DNA of 41,425 nt. Source: an uncultured Sphingomonadales bacterium. Its GTDB lineage: Bacteria; Pseudomonadota; Alphaproteobacteria; Sphingomonadales; Sphingomonadaceae. Positions 1-10,627 of the stretch are shown piece by piece; within the stretch, counting starts at the first letter, position 1, and every line of letters starts with the position of its first letter. Position numbers and translations under genes: made by a program. The stretch lies in the NCBI GenBank assembly GCA_903834285.1, contig CAILIO010000361.1, forward strand, positions 1-41,425, in the 5' to 3' direction. The notes under the pieces are model-generated. The model saw only the letters and a program-made list of their open reading frames with translations. It had not been told where the DNA came from and searched no databases.

Positions 1-78
1 CTTCCTTTCTGACGGTGCAAGGAATTCAATGGTCGAATTTGATGGACATGCGGCAATGGCCGACAGGATACCGCGTTA

Positions 79-2142
79 ATGGCCACGCAAATCGACCGGA
101 CTGACACAGACACGACCCCCGCAGCCTCGTTCCCTGCGACGCCGTTGGAAGCAGAACTCAAGGCACTGCATGCCCTCCAGGCCAGGGACGATTATGCGGC
201 CGCTGCGGCAGAGGCCGCCAAACTCCTGACCACAACTCCCGCAAACCGCGACTTGCTGCTGATCCTTGCGCATTCGCAGCGCATGCTCAGAGAGACCGAT
301 GCGGCGCTAGCCGCGCTCGAACAACTCGGCAGGCATCACCCCAATTTCAGCCAGATGTTCCTGGAACGCGGCTTGTGTCACGTCGCTCAGCGCGATGCAC
401 CGGCAGCGATCTTCCACTTGCGTACGGCAGTCACACTCAACCCCGCGCTCGCCATGGCCTGGAAGATGCTCGACGGGCTCTACCGCATGACGGGCGACAT
501 GCGCAGCGCCGATCTCGCCTCGCGCCATTTCGCCCATCTGGCCAGCATTCCGGCGCCGATCGTGCAGGCCAAAGTGCTGTTCCATGACGGCGAAGTCGCC
601 GCGGCGGAAATGTTGATTCGCCGCTTCCTGCTCGAAAGCGGCGACCACCCCGAGGGCATGCGCCTGCTGGCCCAGATCGGCGCCTTGCAGTTTGTCCTCG
701 ACGACGCCGAAGCTCTCTACGCGGGCGTTCTCGCCATGGTGCCAGATCATCACGAAGCGCGGGAGGAGTACGTGCAGGTGCTGATCGGCCTGCACAAGTT
801 TGTCCAAGCGCGCGAGGCTCTGGAGCCCCTGCTGCAAACCTTCCCGACGAACCATGTCTACCGCACCCATGCGGCGACAATCCAGATTGGCTTGGGCGAT
901 TCCGAGAGTGTGATCCCAGCCTATCGCGCAATGTTGTCCGAGATTGGCGACGACGCCCCGGCAGCGCCGCTTCGCCGCGCGGATCTTAACCTCTGGCTCG
1001 GCCACTCGCTCAAGACGATCGGTCATACCAGCGAAGCGATTGATGCTTACATGGCGGCAACGGCAATCCGTCCCGAGTTCGGTGATGCCTGGTGGAGTCT
1101 CGCCAACCTCAAGACCTACCGCTTCACACCCGAAGCGATCGCCATCATGCGGGCGCGCCTCGATGATCCTGCAACCGCCGAGATTGATCGGATCCACCTC
1201 GCATTTGCACTGGGCAAGGCGCTCGAAGACGCAGGCGACTACGAAGCCTCATGGGCTGCTTATGCACGCGGCAATGCCATGCACCGGGCTGCCAGCGGCT
1301 ATGCGCCTGAGGTATTCGAAAAAAACACGAGCGAGCAAAAGCGCGTGTGCACGCCCGCCTTCTTCGCCAAGCGGGCCGGCTGGGGGCTGGACGATCCCTC
1401 CCCCATCTTCGTGCTCGGCCTGCCGCGCTCCGGTTCGACCCTGATCGAACAGATCCTCGCCTCGCACTCGATGGTCGAAGGCACGCAGGAACTTCCCGAT
1501 ATCCAGCGCATTGTGCACGGGCTGCAAGGGCGCGAGCTCGATTTCGACAATCCGCGATATCCCGCGGTGCTGGGTGAGATGGACGAAGAAACCGTGCGTC
1601 GCTTCGGCGAACGATACATCACCGACACCATGCCCAACCGCGTCATGGGCAAGCCCCTCTTCATCGACAAGATGCCGAACAATTTCCGGCACATCGGGCT
1701 CATTCATCTGATCCTGCCCAACGCGAAGATCATCGATGCTCGGCGCGAGCCGATGGCATGCTGCTTCAGCAACCTAAAGCAGCTGTTCACCCGTGGGCAG
1801 GAATTCACTTACGGCGTCGACGACATCGCCCGCTATTACAAGACCTACGTGGAATTGATGAACCATTGGGATGCGGTCTTGCCCGGCCGGGTGCTGCGCG
1901 TGCAGCACGAGGACGTGGTCGACGATCTCGATAGCAGCGTGCGTCGCATTTTGGATTATTGCGGGCTGCCGTTCGAAGATGCCTGCATCGAATTCCACAA
2001 GACCAAGCGCAGCGTGCGCACGCCGAGCTCCGAGCAAGTCCGCCAGCCGATCTTCCGCGACGGGCTGGAGCAATGGAAGAATTTCGAGCCCTGGCTCGAG
2101 CCCTTGCGCAAAGCGCTTGGGCCCGAACTGGCGCCGCGTTAA
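79..2142 (+). CDS. TPR-repeat sulfotransferase family protein
   Basis: 687-aa ORF; N-terminal TPR-like helical repeats (e.g. AIDAYMAATAIRPEFGDAWWSLANL); C-terminal sulfotransferase P-loop-like PIFVLGLPRSGSTLIEQILASH. Confidence 0.88.
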   Translation: MATQIDRTDTDTTPAASFPATPLEAELKALHALQARDDYAAAAAEAAKLLTTTPANRDLLLILAHSQRMLRETDAALAALEQLGRHHPNFSQMFLERGLCHVAQRDAPAAIFHLRTAVTLNPALAMAWKMLDGLYRMTGDMRSADLASRHFAHLASIPAPIVQAKVLFHDGEVAAAEMLIRRFLLESGDHPEGMRLLAQIGALQFVLDDAEALYAGVLAMVPDHHEAREEYVQVLIGLHKFVQAREALEPLLQTFPTNHVYRTHAATIQIGLGDSESVIPAYRAMLSEIGDDAPAAPLRRADLNLWLGHSLKTIGHTSEAIDAYMAATAIRPEFGDAWWSLANLKTYRFTPEAIAIMRARLDDPATAEIDRIHLAFALGKALEDAGDYEASWAAYARGNAMHRAASGYAPEVFEKNTSEQKRVCTPAFFAKRAGWGLDDPSPIFVLGLPRSGSTLIEQILASHSMVEGTQELPDIQRIVHGLQGRELDFDNPRYPAVLGEMDEETVRRFGERYITDTMPNRVMGKPLFIDKMPNNFRHIGLIHLILPNAKIIDARREPMACCFSNLKQLFTRGQEFTYGVDDIARYYKTYVELMNHWDAVLPGRVLRVQHEDVVDDLDSSVRRILDYCGLPFEDACIEFHKTKRSVRTPSSEQVRQPIFRDGLEQWKNFEPWLEPLRKALGPELAPR

Positions 2143-2170
2143 GCAACAAGAAAAGGGACGGGACAAGCCA

Positions 2171-3481
2171 ATGGCAGCAATAGGTGCAAGCGCAGCCCCG
2201 GCGGGCGAAGAGAATGCTTCGGTAGCGCTGCGCTGGTACGTGCTGTTCGTGATGATGCTGGCCTATACGATCAACATCGCGGACCGCTACGTGATGTCGA
2301 CCGTGCTCGAGCAGATCCGGCTTGACCTGCACCTCAGCGACGGCGGCGTCGCCTTCCTCACCGGTGTCTCGCTCGCGTTGTTCTACGTCAGCATGGGCAT
2401 CCCGCTTTCGTGGATCGCGGACCGCTACAACCGGCGCAACTTGCTCGCGATTTCGATCACCTTGTGGTCGGTCATGACGACGATGTGCGGGCTTTCACGA
2501 GGCTACATGCAGCTTCTGCTGGCGCGCATGGGCGTGGGCATCGGTGAAGCGGGCGGCACGCCTTCGTGCAATTCGATCATCTGCGATTATTTCCCCGCCG
2601 CGCGGCGCCCGATGGCACTGACCATCTTCTGCCTCGGTGCGCCCATCGGTGCGTGGATTGGTGCGGACATGGCAGGCGCGGTCGCCCATGCCTATGGCTG
2701 GCGCGCGGCGTTCCTCGTGCTCGGCATTCCCGGCGTGCTGCTTGCACTCCTCATCATGGCAACGATCCGCGAGCCCAAGCGCGGCTGCCTCGACGTGATC
2801 AAAAGCGATGACACGCCGACGCTGATGGAAACGATGCGCTTTTGCCTGCAGCAGCGCTCGGCCGTGCACGTGATGATGGGCAGCGGCGTTGGCGCGCTCT
2901 GGGGCTGGGGCCTCATGTGGTTCATCCCCACCTTCCTCCAGCGCACCTACCAGATCGACGTGGGTCAGGCTGGCGCGATCGTCGGGCCGATCCACCTTGT
3001 CATGGGCATCGGCGCCTCGCTGCTGACAGCCTGGATTCTCGGCCGTCCATCGTACACCGACCCGCGCAAAATCGTCTATCTGATGGGCGCGGTGACGGCG
3101 GTGGCAACCGTGCCAGGGATCGTTGCGATCTACACGCACAACCTGACGCTGGCGACCGTTTCGCTGTGGCTGTTCATCCCGGGCATCTATTTCTACATCG
3201 GCCCCGCCTTCGCGCTCGGCCAGAACCTCGCGCCGCCCAAGATGCGCGCGATGTTCAGCGCCATTGCGCTGCTTATCGCCAATGTGTTCAACCTCATCGT
3301 CGCGCCGCAGGGCGTGGGCCTGCTCAGCGATTACTTCGCGGGCCCCGCCGGTCCTGATGCGGCTTCGCTGCGCTCGGCGCTTCTCATCCTCGCGCCGACC
3401 GGCTTCTGGGCGGCGCTTCACTACTTCCTCGCGGCGCGCACGATCGTCGAGGACCAGCAACGGGCTATCGGTCATGTCTGA
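2171..3481 (+). CDS. MFS transporter
   Basis: Start taken at internal ATG 2171 (MAAIGASAAP...) rather than the 1871 ORF start, which overlaps the upstream CDS. About 12 hydrophobic segments; MFS loop motif WIADRYNRRN. Confidence 0.88.
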   Translation: MAAIGASAAPAGEENASVALRWYVLFVMMLAYTINIADRYVMSTVLEQIRLDLHLSDGGVAFLTGVSLALFYVSMGIPLSWIADRYNRRNLLAISITLWSVMTTMCGLSRGYMQLLLARMGVGIGEAGGTPSCNSIICDYFPAARRPMALTIFCLGAPIGAWIGADMAGAVAHAYGWRAAFLVLGIPGVLLALLIMATIREPKRGCLDVIKSDDTPTLMETMRFCLQQRSAVHVMMGSGVGALWGWGLMWFIPTFLQRTYQIDVGQAGAIVGPIHLVMGIGASLLTAWILGRPSYTDPRKIVYLMGAVTAVATVPGIVAIYTHNLTLATVSLWLFIPGIYFYIGPAFALGQNLAPPKMRAMFSAIALLIANVFNLIVAPQGVGLLSDYFAGPAGPDAASLRSALLILAPTGFWAALHYFLAARTIVEDQQRAIGHV

Positions 3482-4916
3482 GCTTTCCCCCCTCCTGTCC
3501 TACATCAACGGCGAGTGGTCCCTCCCCGCCACTTCGATCGCCGTGTTCGAGGCGATCAATCCGGCAACCGAAGAGCCTTGCGCCCGCGTGGCGCTGTGCG
3601 GGGCGGACGATGTCGACCGCGCGATGGCGGCCGCGCGCGCAGCGTTTGACGGCTACTCGTCGCTCAGCCTTGAGGAGCGGCTTGCTCTCGTCGAAAAGCT
3701 GATCGCGGTGTTCGAGGCGCGTTATGACGAGATGGTCACGGCGATCAGCACCGAGATGGGCGCGCCTTATGATCTTTCCTACAACGCGCAGGCCGAATGC
3801 GGGCCCGGGCACCTCAAGGAAACCGTCAGGGCTGCGCGCGAGATGGTGTGGGAGCGGCCGCTCGGCGGTCGCGGACGTTTGGTACACGAGGCTGTCGGCG
3901 TCTGCGCGCTGATCACGCCTTGGAACTGGCCGATCAACCAGCTTGCCGCCAAGATCGGCCCGGCGCTGGTGGCGGGTTGCACGATGGTGCTGAAGCCCAG
4001 CGAGATCGCGCCGCTTTCCGCGCAGCTCTTTGCCGAATTCATCGACGAAGCGGGCTTCCCGGCGGGCGTGTTCAACATGGTTCACGGCACCGGCCCCGGC
4101 ATCGGCGACGCACTGACAAGCCATCCGGAAGCGGACATGGTCTCCTTCACCGGCTCGACCCGTGCGGGCATTCAGGTCGCCAAGTCGGCGGCCGAGACGG
4201 TCAAGCGCGTCAGCCAGGAGCTCGGCGGCAAGTCTGCCAACGTGGTCTTCGCGGACGCGGGCCTCGAAGCCGCCGTCACGCGCGGGGTACGTCACTGCTT
4301 CGGCAATTCCGGCCAATCGTGCAACGCGCCGACCCGCATGCTGGTCGAAGCTTCGGCCTATGAAGAGGCGGTCGCCATCGCCAAGACGGTTGCGGAAAGC
4401 GTCACGCTCGGCGATCCGATGGAGAAGGGTCCGCATATCGGCCCGGTCGTCAGCAAGGTGCACTACGACAAGATCCAGCGCCTGATCGAGGCCGGGATTG
4501 CCGAAGGCGCGCGCGTGGTGACGGGCGGCCCGGGCCGCGCCGACGGGTTCGACCGGGGCTATTATGTGAAGCCCACCGTGTTCGCCGATGTGAACAACGA
4601 GATGACCATCGCGCGCGAGGAAATCTTCGGCCCCGTGCTGGCGATGATCCCGTTCAAGGACGAGGCGGACGCAATCCGCATCGCCAACGACACACCCTAT
4701 GGCCTCGCCGGCTATGTCCAGAGCGGCGACGTGGAGCGCGCGCGGCGCGTGGCGCGGCGGATCCGTGCAGGCAGCGTCTATGTGAACGGCGCGGGGCAGG
4801 ACTACTGCTCGCCGTTCGGCGGCTACAAGCAATCGGGCAACGGGCGCGAGTGGGGTGAATTCGGCCTCCATGACTTCCTGGAAATCAAGGTGATCAACGG
4901 CTTCGAAGCGGCATGA
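3474..4916 (+). CDS. NAD(P)-dependent aldehyde dehydrogenase
   Basis: MSELSPLLSYINGEW...; ALDH motifs TPWNWPINQ, FTGSTRAG, QELGGKSANVV, GQSCNAPTR (catalytic Cys). Start ATG 3474 overlaps the MFS stop. Confidence 0.93.
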   Translation: MSELSPLLSYINGEWSLPATSIAVFEAINPATEEPCARVALCGADDVDRAMAAARAAFDGYSSLSLEERLALVEKLIAVFEARYDEMVTAISTEMGAPYDLSYNAQAECGPGHLKETVRAAREMVWERPLGGRGRLVHEAVGVCALITPWNWPINQLAAKIGPALVAGCTMVLKPSEIAPLSAQLFAEFIDEAGFPAGVFNMVHGTGPGIGDALTSHPEADMVSFTGSTRAGIQVAKSAAETVKRVSQELGGKSANVVFADAGLEAAVTRGVRHCFGNSGQSCNAPTRMLVEASAYEEAVAIAKTVAESVTLGDPMEKGPHIGPVVSKVHYDKIQRLIEAGIAEGARVVTGGPGRADGFDRGYYVKPTVFADVNNEMTIAREEIFGPVLAMIPFKDEADAIRIANDTPYGLAGYVQSGDVERARRVARRIRAGSVYVNGAGQDYCSPFGGYKQSGNGREWGEFGLHDFLEIKVINGFEAA

Positions 4917-6100
4917 AGCTCGCCGATATCGAGACATTTGTTGTCGGCAACCCGCCGCCGCATTTCGGCGGGCGCTACTTTGTGTTCGTCAAGCTCACGA
5001 CCGCCTGCGGGATCAGCGGCATCGGGGAGGCCTATTGCGTCCCCTTCTCCCCCCATCTCGTGGCGAAGATGATCGAGGACGTCTTCGCGCGCTACGCCGT
5101 GGGGCGCGATCCGCACGATATCGAGAACCTGTGGCGGCGCGTCTATTCAAGCGGGTTCACCCAGCACAGCGACCTATCGCTGATGGGCGTGCTGAGCGCG
5201 CTGGAAATGGCGTGCTGGGACATTATCGGCAAGGCGGCCGGCCAGCCGGTCTACAAGCTGCTGGGCGGGCAAGTGCACGAGCGGCTTCGAGCCTATACCT
5301 ACATTTACCCCCGTCCCGGCGATCAGACCGACGTCTACCATGATCCCGATCTGGCGGCGGAACGCTCGGCGGAATACCTTGCAATGGGCTTCACCGCGCT
5401 GAAGTTCGATCCGGCAGGGCCTTATTCGGCGTTCGACGGCAGGCAGTTGTCACTGGAGGCGCTCGACCTTTCCGAGCGTTTCGCGAACACCCTGCGCGAG
5501 GCAGTTGGCACCAAGGCGGACCTCCTGTTCGGCACGCACGGACAGATGACCGCAGCGGGGGCGATCCGGCTGGCGAAGCGGCTCGAAGCGGCCGATCCGC
5601 TGTGGCTCGAAGAACCGGTGCCGCCCGATGCGCCAGAGGAAATGGCCAAAGTCGCGCGCGCGACGTCCATTCCCATCGCGACCGGCGAGCGGCTTTCGAC
5701 CAAGTATGATTTCGCGCGGCTGATCGAAGCAGGCGGCGCGGCGATTCTGCAGATGAACCTGGGCCGCGTCGGCGGGCTGCTCGAAGCCAAGAAGATCGCC
5801 GGCATGGCCGAAGTGCGCCACCTTCAGATCGCGCCGCATCTCTATTGCGGCCCTGTGGTGGGCGCCGCAAATATCCAGCTCGCCACTGCGACGCCCAATT
5901 TCCTCATCCTCGAAAGCATCGAGGAATGGGGCGGGTTCCATTCGGCGATCCTGAAAGCACCGATCCGCTTCGAGGAAGGCCATGTGATCCCGCCGACAGA
6001 ACCGGGCCTTGGCGTCGAACTCAATGAGGACGTGGCCCGCGCGCATCCCTACACCGGGGATTTGCTGCACTTGGAAATGACACAGCACCCCGTCCAATGA
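4913..6100 (+). CDS. Mandelate racemase/muconate lactonizing (enolase superfamily) protein, probable acid-sugar dehydratase
   Basis: 395 aa; ALEMACWDIIGKAAGQPVYKLLGG, WLEEPVPPD, IATGERL, IAPHLYCGP are enolase-superfamily motifs; ATGA overlap with ALDH. Confidence 0.9.
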   Translation: MKLADIETFVVGNPPPHFGGRYFVFVKLTTACGISGIGEAYCVPFSPHLVAKMIEDVFARYAVGRDPHDIENLWRRVYSSGFTQHSDLSLMGVLSALEMACWDIIGKAAGQPVYKLLGGQVHERLRAYTYIYPRPGDQTDVYHDPDLAAERSAEYLAMGFTALKFDPAGPYSAFDGRQLSLEALDLSERFANTLREAVGTKADLLFGTHGQMTAAGAIRLAKRLEAADPLWLEEPVPPDAPEEMAKVARATSIPIATGERLSTKYDFARLIEAGGAAILQMNLGRVGGLLEAKKIAGMAEVRHLQIAPHLYCGPVVGAANIQLATATPNFLILESIEEWGGFHSAILKAPIRFEEGHVIPPTEPGLGVELNEDVARAHPYTGDLLHLEMTQHPVQ

Positions 6101-7713
6101 CCGAGACCTTCGACTATATCGTGGTGGGCGCAGGCACCGCCGGATGCGTGCTGGCCAATCGGCTGACCGAGGATGGCAAGTCCACGGTGCTGCTGCTTGA
6201 AGCGGGCGGCAGCGACCTTTCGATCTGGATCCAGATGCCGATCGGCTATGGCCGCACCTTCTTCGACAAGCGCATCAACTGGATGTACGACACGGAAGCT
6301 GTCGAGGGGCTTGGCGGGCGCAGCAGCTACTGGCCGCGCGGCAAGGTGATCGGCGGATCAGGTTCGATCAATGCCATGGTCTATGTGCGCGGGCAGCCGC
6401 GCGATTTCGATGACTGGCGCGCGGCAGGCAACCCCGGCTGGGGCTGGGACGACGTGCAGCCGTTCTTCACCAAGTCCGAGGATTTCGACCGGTTCAGCGC
6501 GCACCATGGGCGCGGCGGGCTGCAGCATGTTACCGAAATCACCCCGCATGTGCACCCAGTGTGTCACAGCTTTATCGAGACGGCGGAGGGCCTCGGCTTT
6601 CCGGTAACGAGCGATTTCAACGGCAGCAATTCCGAAGGCGTCGGCTTCTACCAGATCAACACGCGCGGTGGTTGGCGCGCCTCTACCGCCAATGCATTCC
6701 TGCACCCAGCGCTGCGCCGCAAGAACCTTTTGCTGCGCACAAAGTCGCACGCCACGCGCGTGCTGTTCGAAGGTTCGCGGGCGGTAGGCATCGAGTATCT
6801 GCGCGGCGGCAAGCGCCACCAGGTCCGAGCGCGGCGCGAAGTGATCCTCTCGGGCGGCGCGATCAATTCGCCGCAATTGCTGATGCTCTCTGGCATCGGC
6901 GACGGCGCAGCGCTCGCGCAGCATGGCATTGCGGTCCAGCAAGACTTGCCCGCCGTGGGCCGCAATCTGCAGGACCATCTGGCGGTCTCGTATTTCTACA
7001 AAGTGCGCACCGCCACCCTGAACGACGAACTCCATCCCCTGCTCGGAAAGGCCCAGGCCGCGCTGCGGTTTGCCTTCGATCGGCGCGGGCCGCTGTCGCT
7101 GAGTGTGAACCAGAGCGGCGGGTTTGTGCGCAGCGGTCCGGACGCATCTAAGGTCGATCTGCAGCTCTATTTCAGCCCGGTGAGCTATACAAAGACGCCG
7201 CTCGCCGCGCGCAAGCTGCTCAATCCCGATCCGTTCTCGGCGTTCCTGCTTTCGTTCAATCCCTGCCGCCCGACGAGCCGGGGGAATCTCGCGCTGCGCT
7301 CGTCCGATCCTTTGGTCTATCCGGTAATCCAGCCCAACTACCTGTCAACCGAGACCGATATCGCCGAAGTGCGCGCAGGAAACAGCCTGCTGCGCAAGAT
7401 CGCGGCGAGCCGGCCACTGGCCGATATGATCACCGAGGAACTGATCCCGGGCCCGGCCGTGCAGAGCGAGGAACACCAGCTCGCCGATTTCCGCGCGCGT
7501 GCCGATACGGTCTATCATCCTACCGGCACGTGCGCGATGGGCGCGGACCCTGTAACATCGGTGGTCGATGCGCGGCTGCGCGTGCACGGGACTGAGGGCC
7601 TGCGCGTGATCGACGCCTCGATCTTCCCCAACATCACCTCGGGCAACACCAATGCCCCGACGGTGATGGTGGCGGAAAAGGGCGCGGCGATGATCCTCGC
7701 CGATGCCCGCTAG
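6097..7713 (+). CDS. GMC-family FAD oxidoreductase (choline/alcohol dehydrogenase-like)
   Basis: N-terminal FAD motif [45 protein letters not shown]-terminal [10 protein letters not shown]...[18 protein letters not shown] overlap with upstream gene. Confidence 0.94.
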   Translation: MTETFDYIVVGAGTAGCVLANRLTEDGKSTVLLLEAGGSDLSIWIQMPIGYGRTFFDKRINWMYDTEAVEGLGGRSSYWPRGKVIGGSGSINAMVYVRGQPRDFDDWRAAGNPGWGWDDVQPFFTKSEDFDRFSAHHGRGGLQHVTEITPHVHPVCHSFIETAEGLGFPVTSDFNGSNSEGVGFYQINTRGGWRASTANAFLHPALRRKNLLLRTKSHATRVLFEGSRAVGIEYLRGGKRHQVRARREVILSGGAINSPQLLMLSGIGDGAALAQHGIAVQQDLPAVGRNLQDHLAVSYFYKVRTATLNDELHPLLGKAQAALRFAFDRRGPLSLSVNQSGGFVRSGPDASKVDLQLYFSPVSYTKTPLAARKLLNPDPFSAFLLSFNPCRPTSRGNLALRSSDPLVYPVIQPNYLSTETDIAEVRAGNSLLRKIAASRPLADMITEELIPGPAVQSEEHQLADFRARADTVYHPTGTCAMGADPVTSVVDARLRVHGTEGLRVIDASIFPNITSGNTNAPTVMVAEKGAAMILADAR

Positions 7714-7807
7714 GCTCTGATGACTGACCGCTGATCTGCTTTCCGTCACCCCGTGCTTGACAGGGGGTTAGGCTGTTCTTCTGGCGCGTCGCCAACGAAT
7801 AGAGCCA

Positions 7808-7830
7808 CGGCCCGGATCAGGTCCGGGCCG
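7808..7830. terminator. Perfect inverted repeat between convergent operons (candidate bidirectional terminator or part of a dispersed repeat)
   Basis: CGGCCCGGA-TCAGG-TCCGGGCCG: 9-bp perfect stem, 5-nt loop, in the 7714-7869 gap between convergent genes; no clear T tract. Confidence 0.45.
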
Positions 7831-7869
7831 ACGGTTCCATCAGAGGTTATCCTACTCCGGCGCCGCGCT

Positions 7870-8823
7870 TCAGCGGCGCGGCACCACTTCGTAGCCTTGT
7901 TCTTCGGGCTCATCGTCGACCATCTGCTCGGGGAACCCCGTTCCCAGCACCTTGAGGCCGACCGGCTCCTCATAGCGGCGGATGATGTTGGGCGAATTCT
8001 CACGCGGGCCGAAGGCGGCTTCGCCTTCCTTGAACAGGCGCACGATGAGCGGCGACATTTCGACGGGAACACCGGTTTCCTGCGCGATCTTGTCGAACAG
8101 GCCGACGTCCTTCGAGACGAGGTCCATCGTGAAGTTGATGTCGCGGCTGCCGTTAAGGATGACCTGGCTTTCCGTTTCATGGACGAAGCTGTTGCCCGAA
8201 GAAATGCGGATCGCCTCGTAAGTCGTGTTCATGTCGAGCCCGACGGCCTTGCACACGGTGAGCGCCTCGGCGAGCGCCACGAGATGCGCGGTGCACAGGA
8301 AGTTGGTCATGACCTTGAGCTGCGAGGCCGTGCCCCAGTCGCCGGTGTGGAGCACGCGGCGGCCGAGCGTGGTGAGCACCGGCAGAACCCGCTCGAACCC
8401 GGCGCGCGGGCCTGCGGCGAAGATCGAGATGTTGCCGGTGTCCGCCCGGTGGCAGCCGCCCGAGACGGGGCATTCCATGAACAGCCCGCCGCGCGCTTCG
8501 ACCAGCGGGCCAAGCCGCAGGACTTCGGCATAGTCCGTCGTGCTCATTTCCATCCAGACCTGACCGGGGCGCATGACGGCGAGGAACCCGTCCTCGCCTT
8601 CGGCCACGGCGGCGCTTGCGGCGGGCGACGGCAGGCAGGTAATGATGACATCGACCGCTTCGCCGAGGGCAGCCGGGCTCGCTGCTTCCTTGGCGCCGCG
8701 CGCGACATATTCGGCGACGAGCTCGGGATTGAGATCGCGCACGGTGACGTCATGGCCGTTGCGGATCAGGCTGCCTGCGAGCTTGCCGCCGACATTGCCG
8801 AGGCCGATGAAACCGATCTTCAT
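7870..8823 (-). CDS. NAD(P)-dependent beta-hydroxyacid dehydrogenase (3-hydroxyisobutyrate dehydrogenase family)
   Basis: MKIGFIGLGNVGGKLAGSLIRNGHDVTVRDLN Rossmann start; VSGGCHRADTGNISIFAAG substrate-binding motif. Confidence 0.9.
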   Translation of the reverse strand: MKIGFIGLGNVGGKLAGSLIRNGHDVTVRDLNPELVAEYVARGAKEAASPAALGEAVDVIITCLPSPAASAAVAEGEDGFLAVMRPGQVWMEMSTTDYAEVLRLGPLVEARGGLFMECPVSGGCHRADTGNISIFAAGPRAGFERVLPVLTTLGRRVLHTGDWGTASQLKVMTNFLCTAHLVALAEALTVCKAVGLDMNTTYEAIRISSGNSFVHETESQVILNGSRDINFTMDLVSKDVGLFDKIAQETGVPVEMSPLIVRLFKEGEAAFGPRENSPNIIRRYEEPVGLKVLGTGFPEQMVDDEPEEQGYEVVPRR

Positions 8824-8829
8824 GGGAAA

Positions 8830-9915
8830 TTATTCTCCGGGGACGAGCACGATCTTTCCGATGTGCTTCTTTTCAAGGAAGGCGCGTTGCGCCGTGACGA
8901 TATCTGAAAGCGGGTATATTGCTGCGATAACGGGGCCGATTTCGCCGCGCTCGATATAGCCGACGAGATTGGGGAACACCTCCGGTTCAAGGATCGTGCA
9001 GCCGTAAAGCGTCAGGTCCTTGAGGTAGAGTGTGCGCAGATCAATATCCGCGATCGGGCCGGAAATGGCGCCCGCAACGCCGTAGCGGCCGCCACGCTTG
9101 AGGGCGTCGAGCAGCGCCGGGAACCCTGCCCCGCCAGCGACATCGATTACCACATCGAACGTTTCAAGCTCGAAACGCGCGTCGCGCGATTCCACGCGGG
9201 TAGCGCCGAGAGCGCGCACGCCATCAGCCTTTTCCGGGCTGGCGAGTGCGGTGACCTCCGCGCCGCGGCGCTTCGCCAGTTGCACAGCAGCAGAGCCAAC
9301 GCCGCCCGAAGCCCCGGTAATCAGAACCCGCTCGCCGGCGGCCAGCGCCGTGCGGGTCAGCATGTTTTCGGCCGCCGAATAGGCGCAAGGGAACGAGGCC
9401 AGTTCGATATCGGTCAGCGCCGTTGCGATGGCGTGTGCGTGGGCAGCGGGAACGCGCGCATATTGGGCGAAGGCGCCATCGACTTCGGAACCGAAATAGG
9501 TGGCTTCGAAGCGCGAGGCCCCCCGGAACACCGGCTCGACCAGCACCCGCTGGCCCAAGCGGGCGGGATCAATCCCCTCCCCCGCGGCCACGATCCGGCC
9601 CGCAGCGTCAGCGCCCTGGATACGCGGGAACTGCGGAACGGCGCCAGTCCAGCCGGAGTCTTCGGTCTTCGCCTCGGCAAAGCCATCCCCTCCGCCCGCT
9701 TCAGTCGCCGCGGTGACGGCCTTGGAATACCACGCGGTGCGGGTGTTGATATCTGTGTTGTTGACGCCGCAGGCTCCGACCCGGATCAGCACCTCGCCCG
9801 GCCCCAGCTGCGGCACCGGCACATCGGTGCGGTACGACAGGCACTCGAAGCCGCCATTGCCGGTGAGCAGCACGGCGGCCATGGTTGTCGGGAGTGCATT
9901 CATGGCCTCAGCCAA
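8830..9915 (-). CDS. Zinc-type alcohol dehydrogenase / quinone oxidoreductase family protein (MDR superfamily)
   Basis: 361 aa; GEVLIRVGACGVNNTDINTR; GERVLITGASGGVGSAAVQLAKRRGAEV cofactor motif; C-terminal EKKHIGKIVLVPG. Confidence 0.9.
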   Translation of the reverse strand: MAEAMNALPTTMAAVLLTGNGGFECLSYRTDVPVPQLGPGEVLIRVGACGVNNTDINTRTAWYSKAVTAATEAGGGDGFAEAKTEDSGWTGAVPQFPRIQGADAAGRIVAAGEGIDPARLGQRVLVEPVFRGASRFEATYFGSEVDGAFAQYARVPAAHAHAIATALTDIELASFPCAYSAAENMLTRTALAAGERVLITGASGGVGSAAVQLAKRRGAEVTALASPEKADGVRALGATRVESRDARFELETFDVVIDVAGGAGFPALLDALKRGGRYGVAGAISGPIADIDLRTLYLKDLTLYGCTILEPEVFPNLVGYIERGEIGPVIAAIYPLSDIVTAQRAFLEKKHIGKIVLVPGE

Positions 9916-10627
9916 GCGCCGGAAGTTGGGACTTCAGCCAATCAAAATGCGCGTAGGACATGCCGCGATAGTCGTCCCAGCCGCGCGCGGTCTTTTCTGC
10001 CACCTCATCGGACAGCACGTTCAAAGGCTGGCCACTGGCATAGGCCAGCAGCAAAGTCTGCGCGGCCTTCTCGAAGAAATAGAGGTCCTCGAAGGCTTCC
10101 GCGACAGTCGGACCGGTGCAGGTTATCCCGTGATTGCCCATCAGCAATGTCTTGTGCCTGCCGAGCGCAGCAGCAAGGCGCAGCCCTTCCTCTGCTTCAT
10201 CGGCAATGCCGCCAAAGCCCTGATCGATCGCCAGCCGATTGAAGAACCGCGCGGTGTTGTTGTCGAGCGGGAGCATGCGCGGATCGGCCAGTGTGGCGAG
10301 CGCGGTGGCGTGCGGCGGGTGGCAGTGGATGATGACGCGCGCGGCAGGGCACTGGCGGTGCACGGTGCCGTGGATGGTCCAGGCAGAGGTATCGGGCGCA
10401 TCGGGGCGGTTCATGACATCTGTATCATCGGCATCGAGCAGCATGAGGTCCTGCGGCTTGATGCTGGCGAAATGCTGCCACTTGCGGTTGAGCAGGAAGC
10501 GCTTTCCGTCCGCCGAAACCGCCGCGCTGAAGTGGTTGCCGACGGATTCGGACCAACCCATTTGCGCGGTGATGCGGAACGCGGCGGCGAGATCTTCGCG
10601 CAGCGCCGCGACTTCGGCCTCCGTCAC
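9908..10627 (-). CDS. Class II aldolase/adducin family protein
   Basis: GTG start (10627) overlapping the upstream stop is preferred over the 10774 ORF start; GWSESVGNHFSAAV, HCHPPHATALA, LLMGNHGITCTG motifs. Confidence 0.85.
   Translation of the reverse strand: MTEAEVAALREDLAAAFRITAQMGWSESVGNHFSAAVSADGKRFLLNRKWQHFASIKPQDLMLLDADDTDVMNRPDAPDTSAWTIHGTVHRQCPAARVIIHCHPPHATALATLADPRMLPLDNNTARFFNRLAIDQGFGGIADEAEEGLRLAAALGRHKTLLMGNHGITCTGPTVAEAFEDLYFFEKAAQTLLLAYASGQPLNVLSDEVAEKTARGWDDYRGMSYAHFDWLKSQLPALG

Noticed and set aside
3465-4937. 490-aa minus-strand ORF antisense to ALDH
   Set aside because: ALDH is unambiguous on the plus strand; the antisense product is charged and domain-less.
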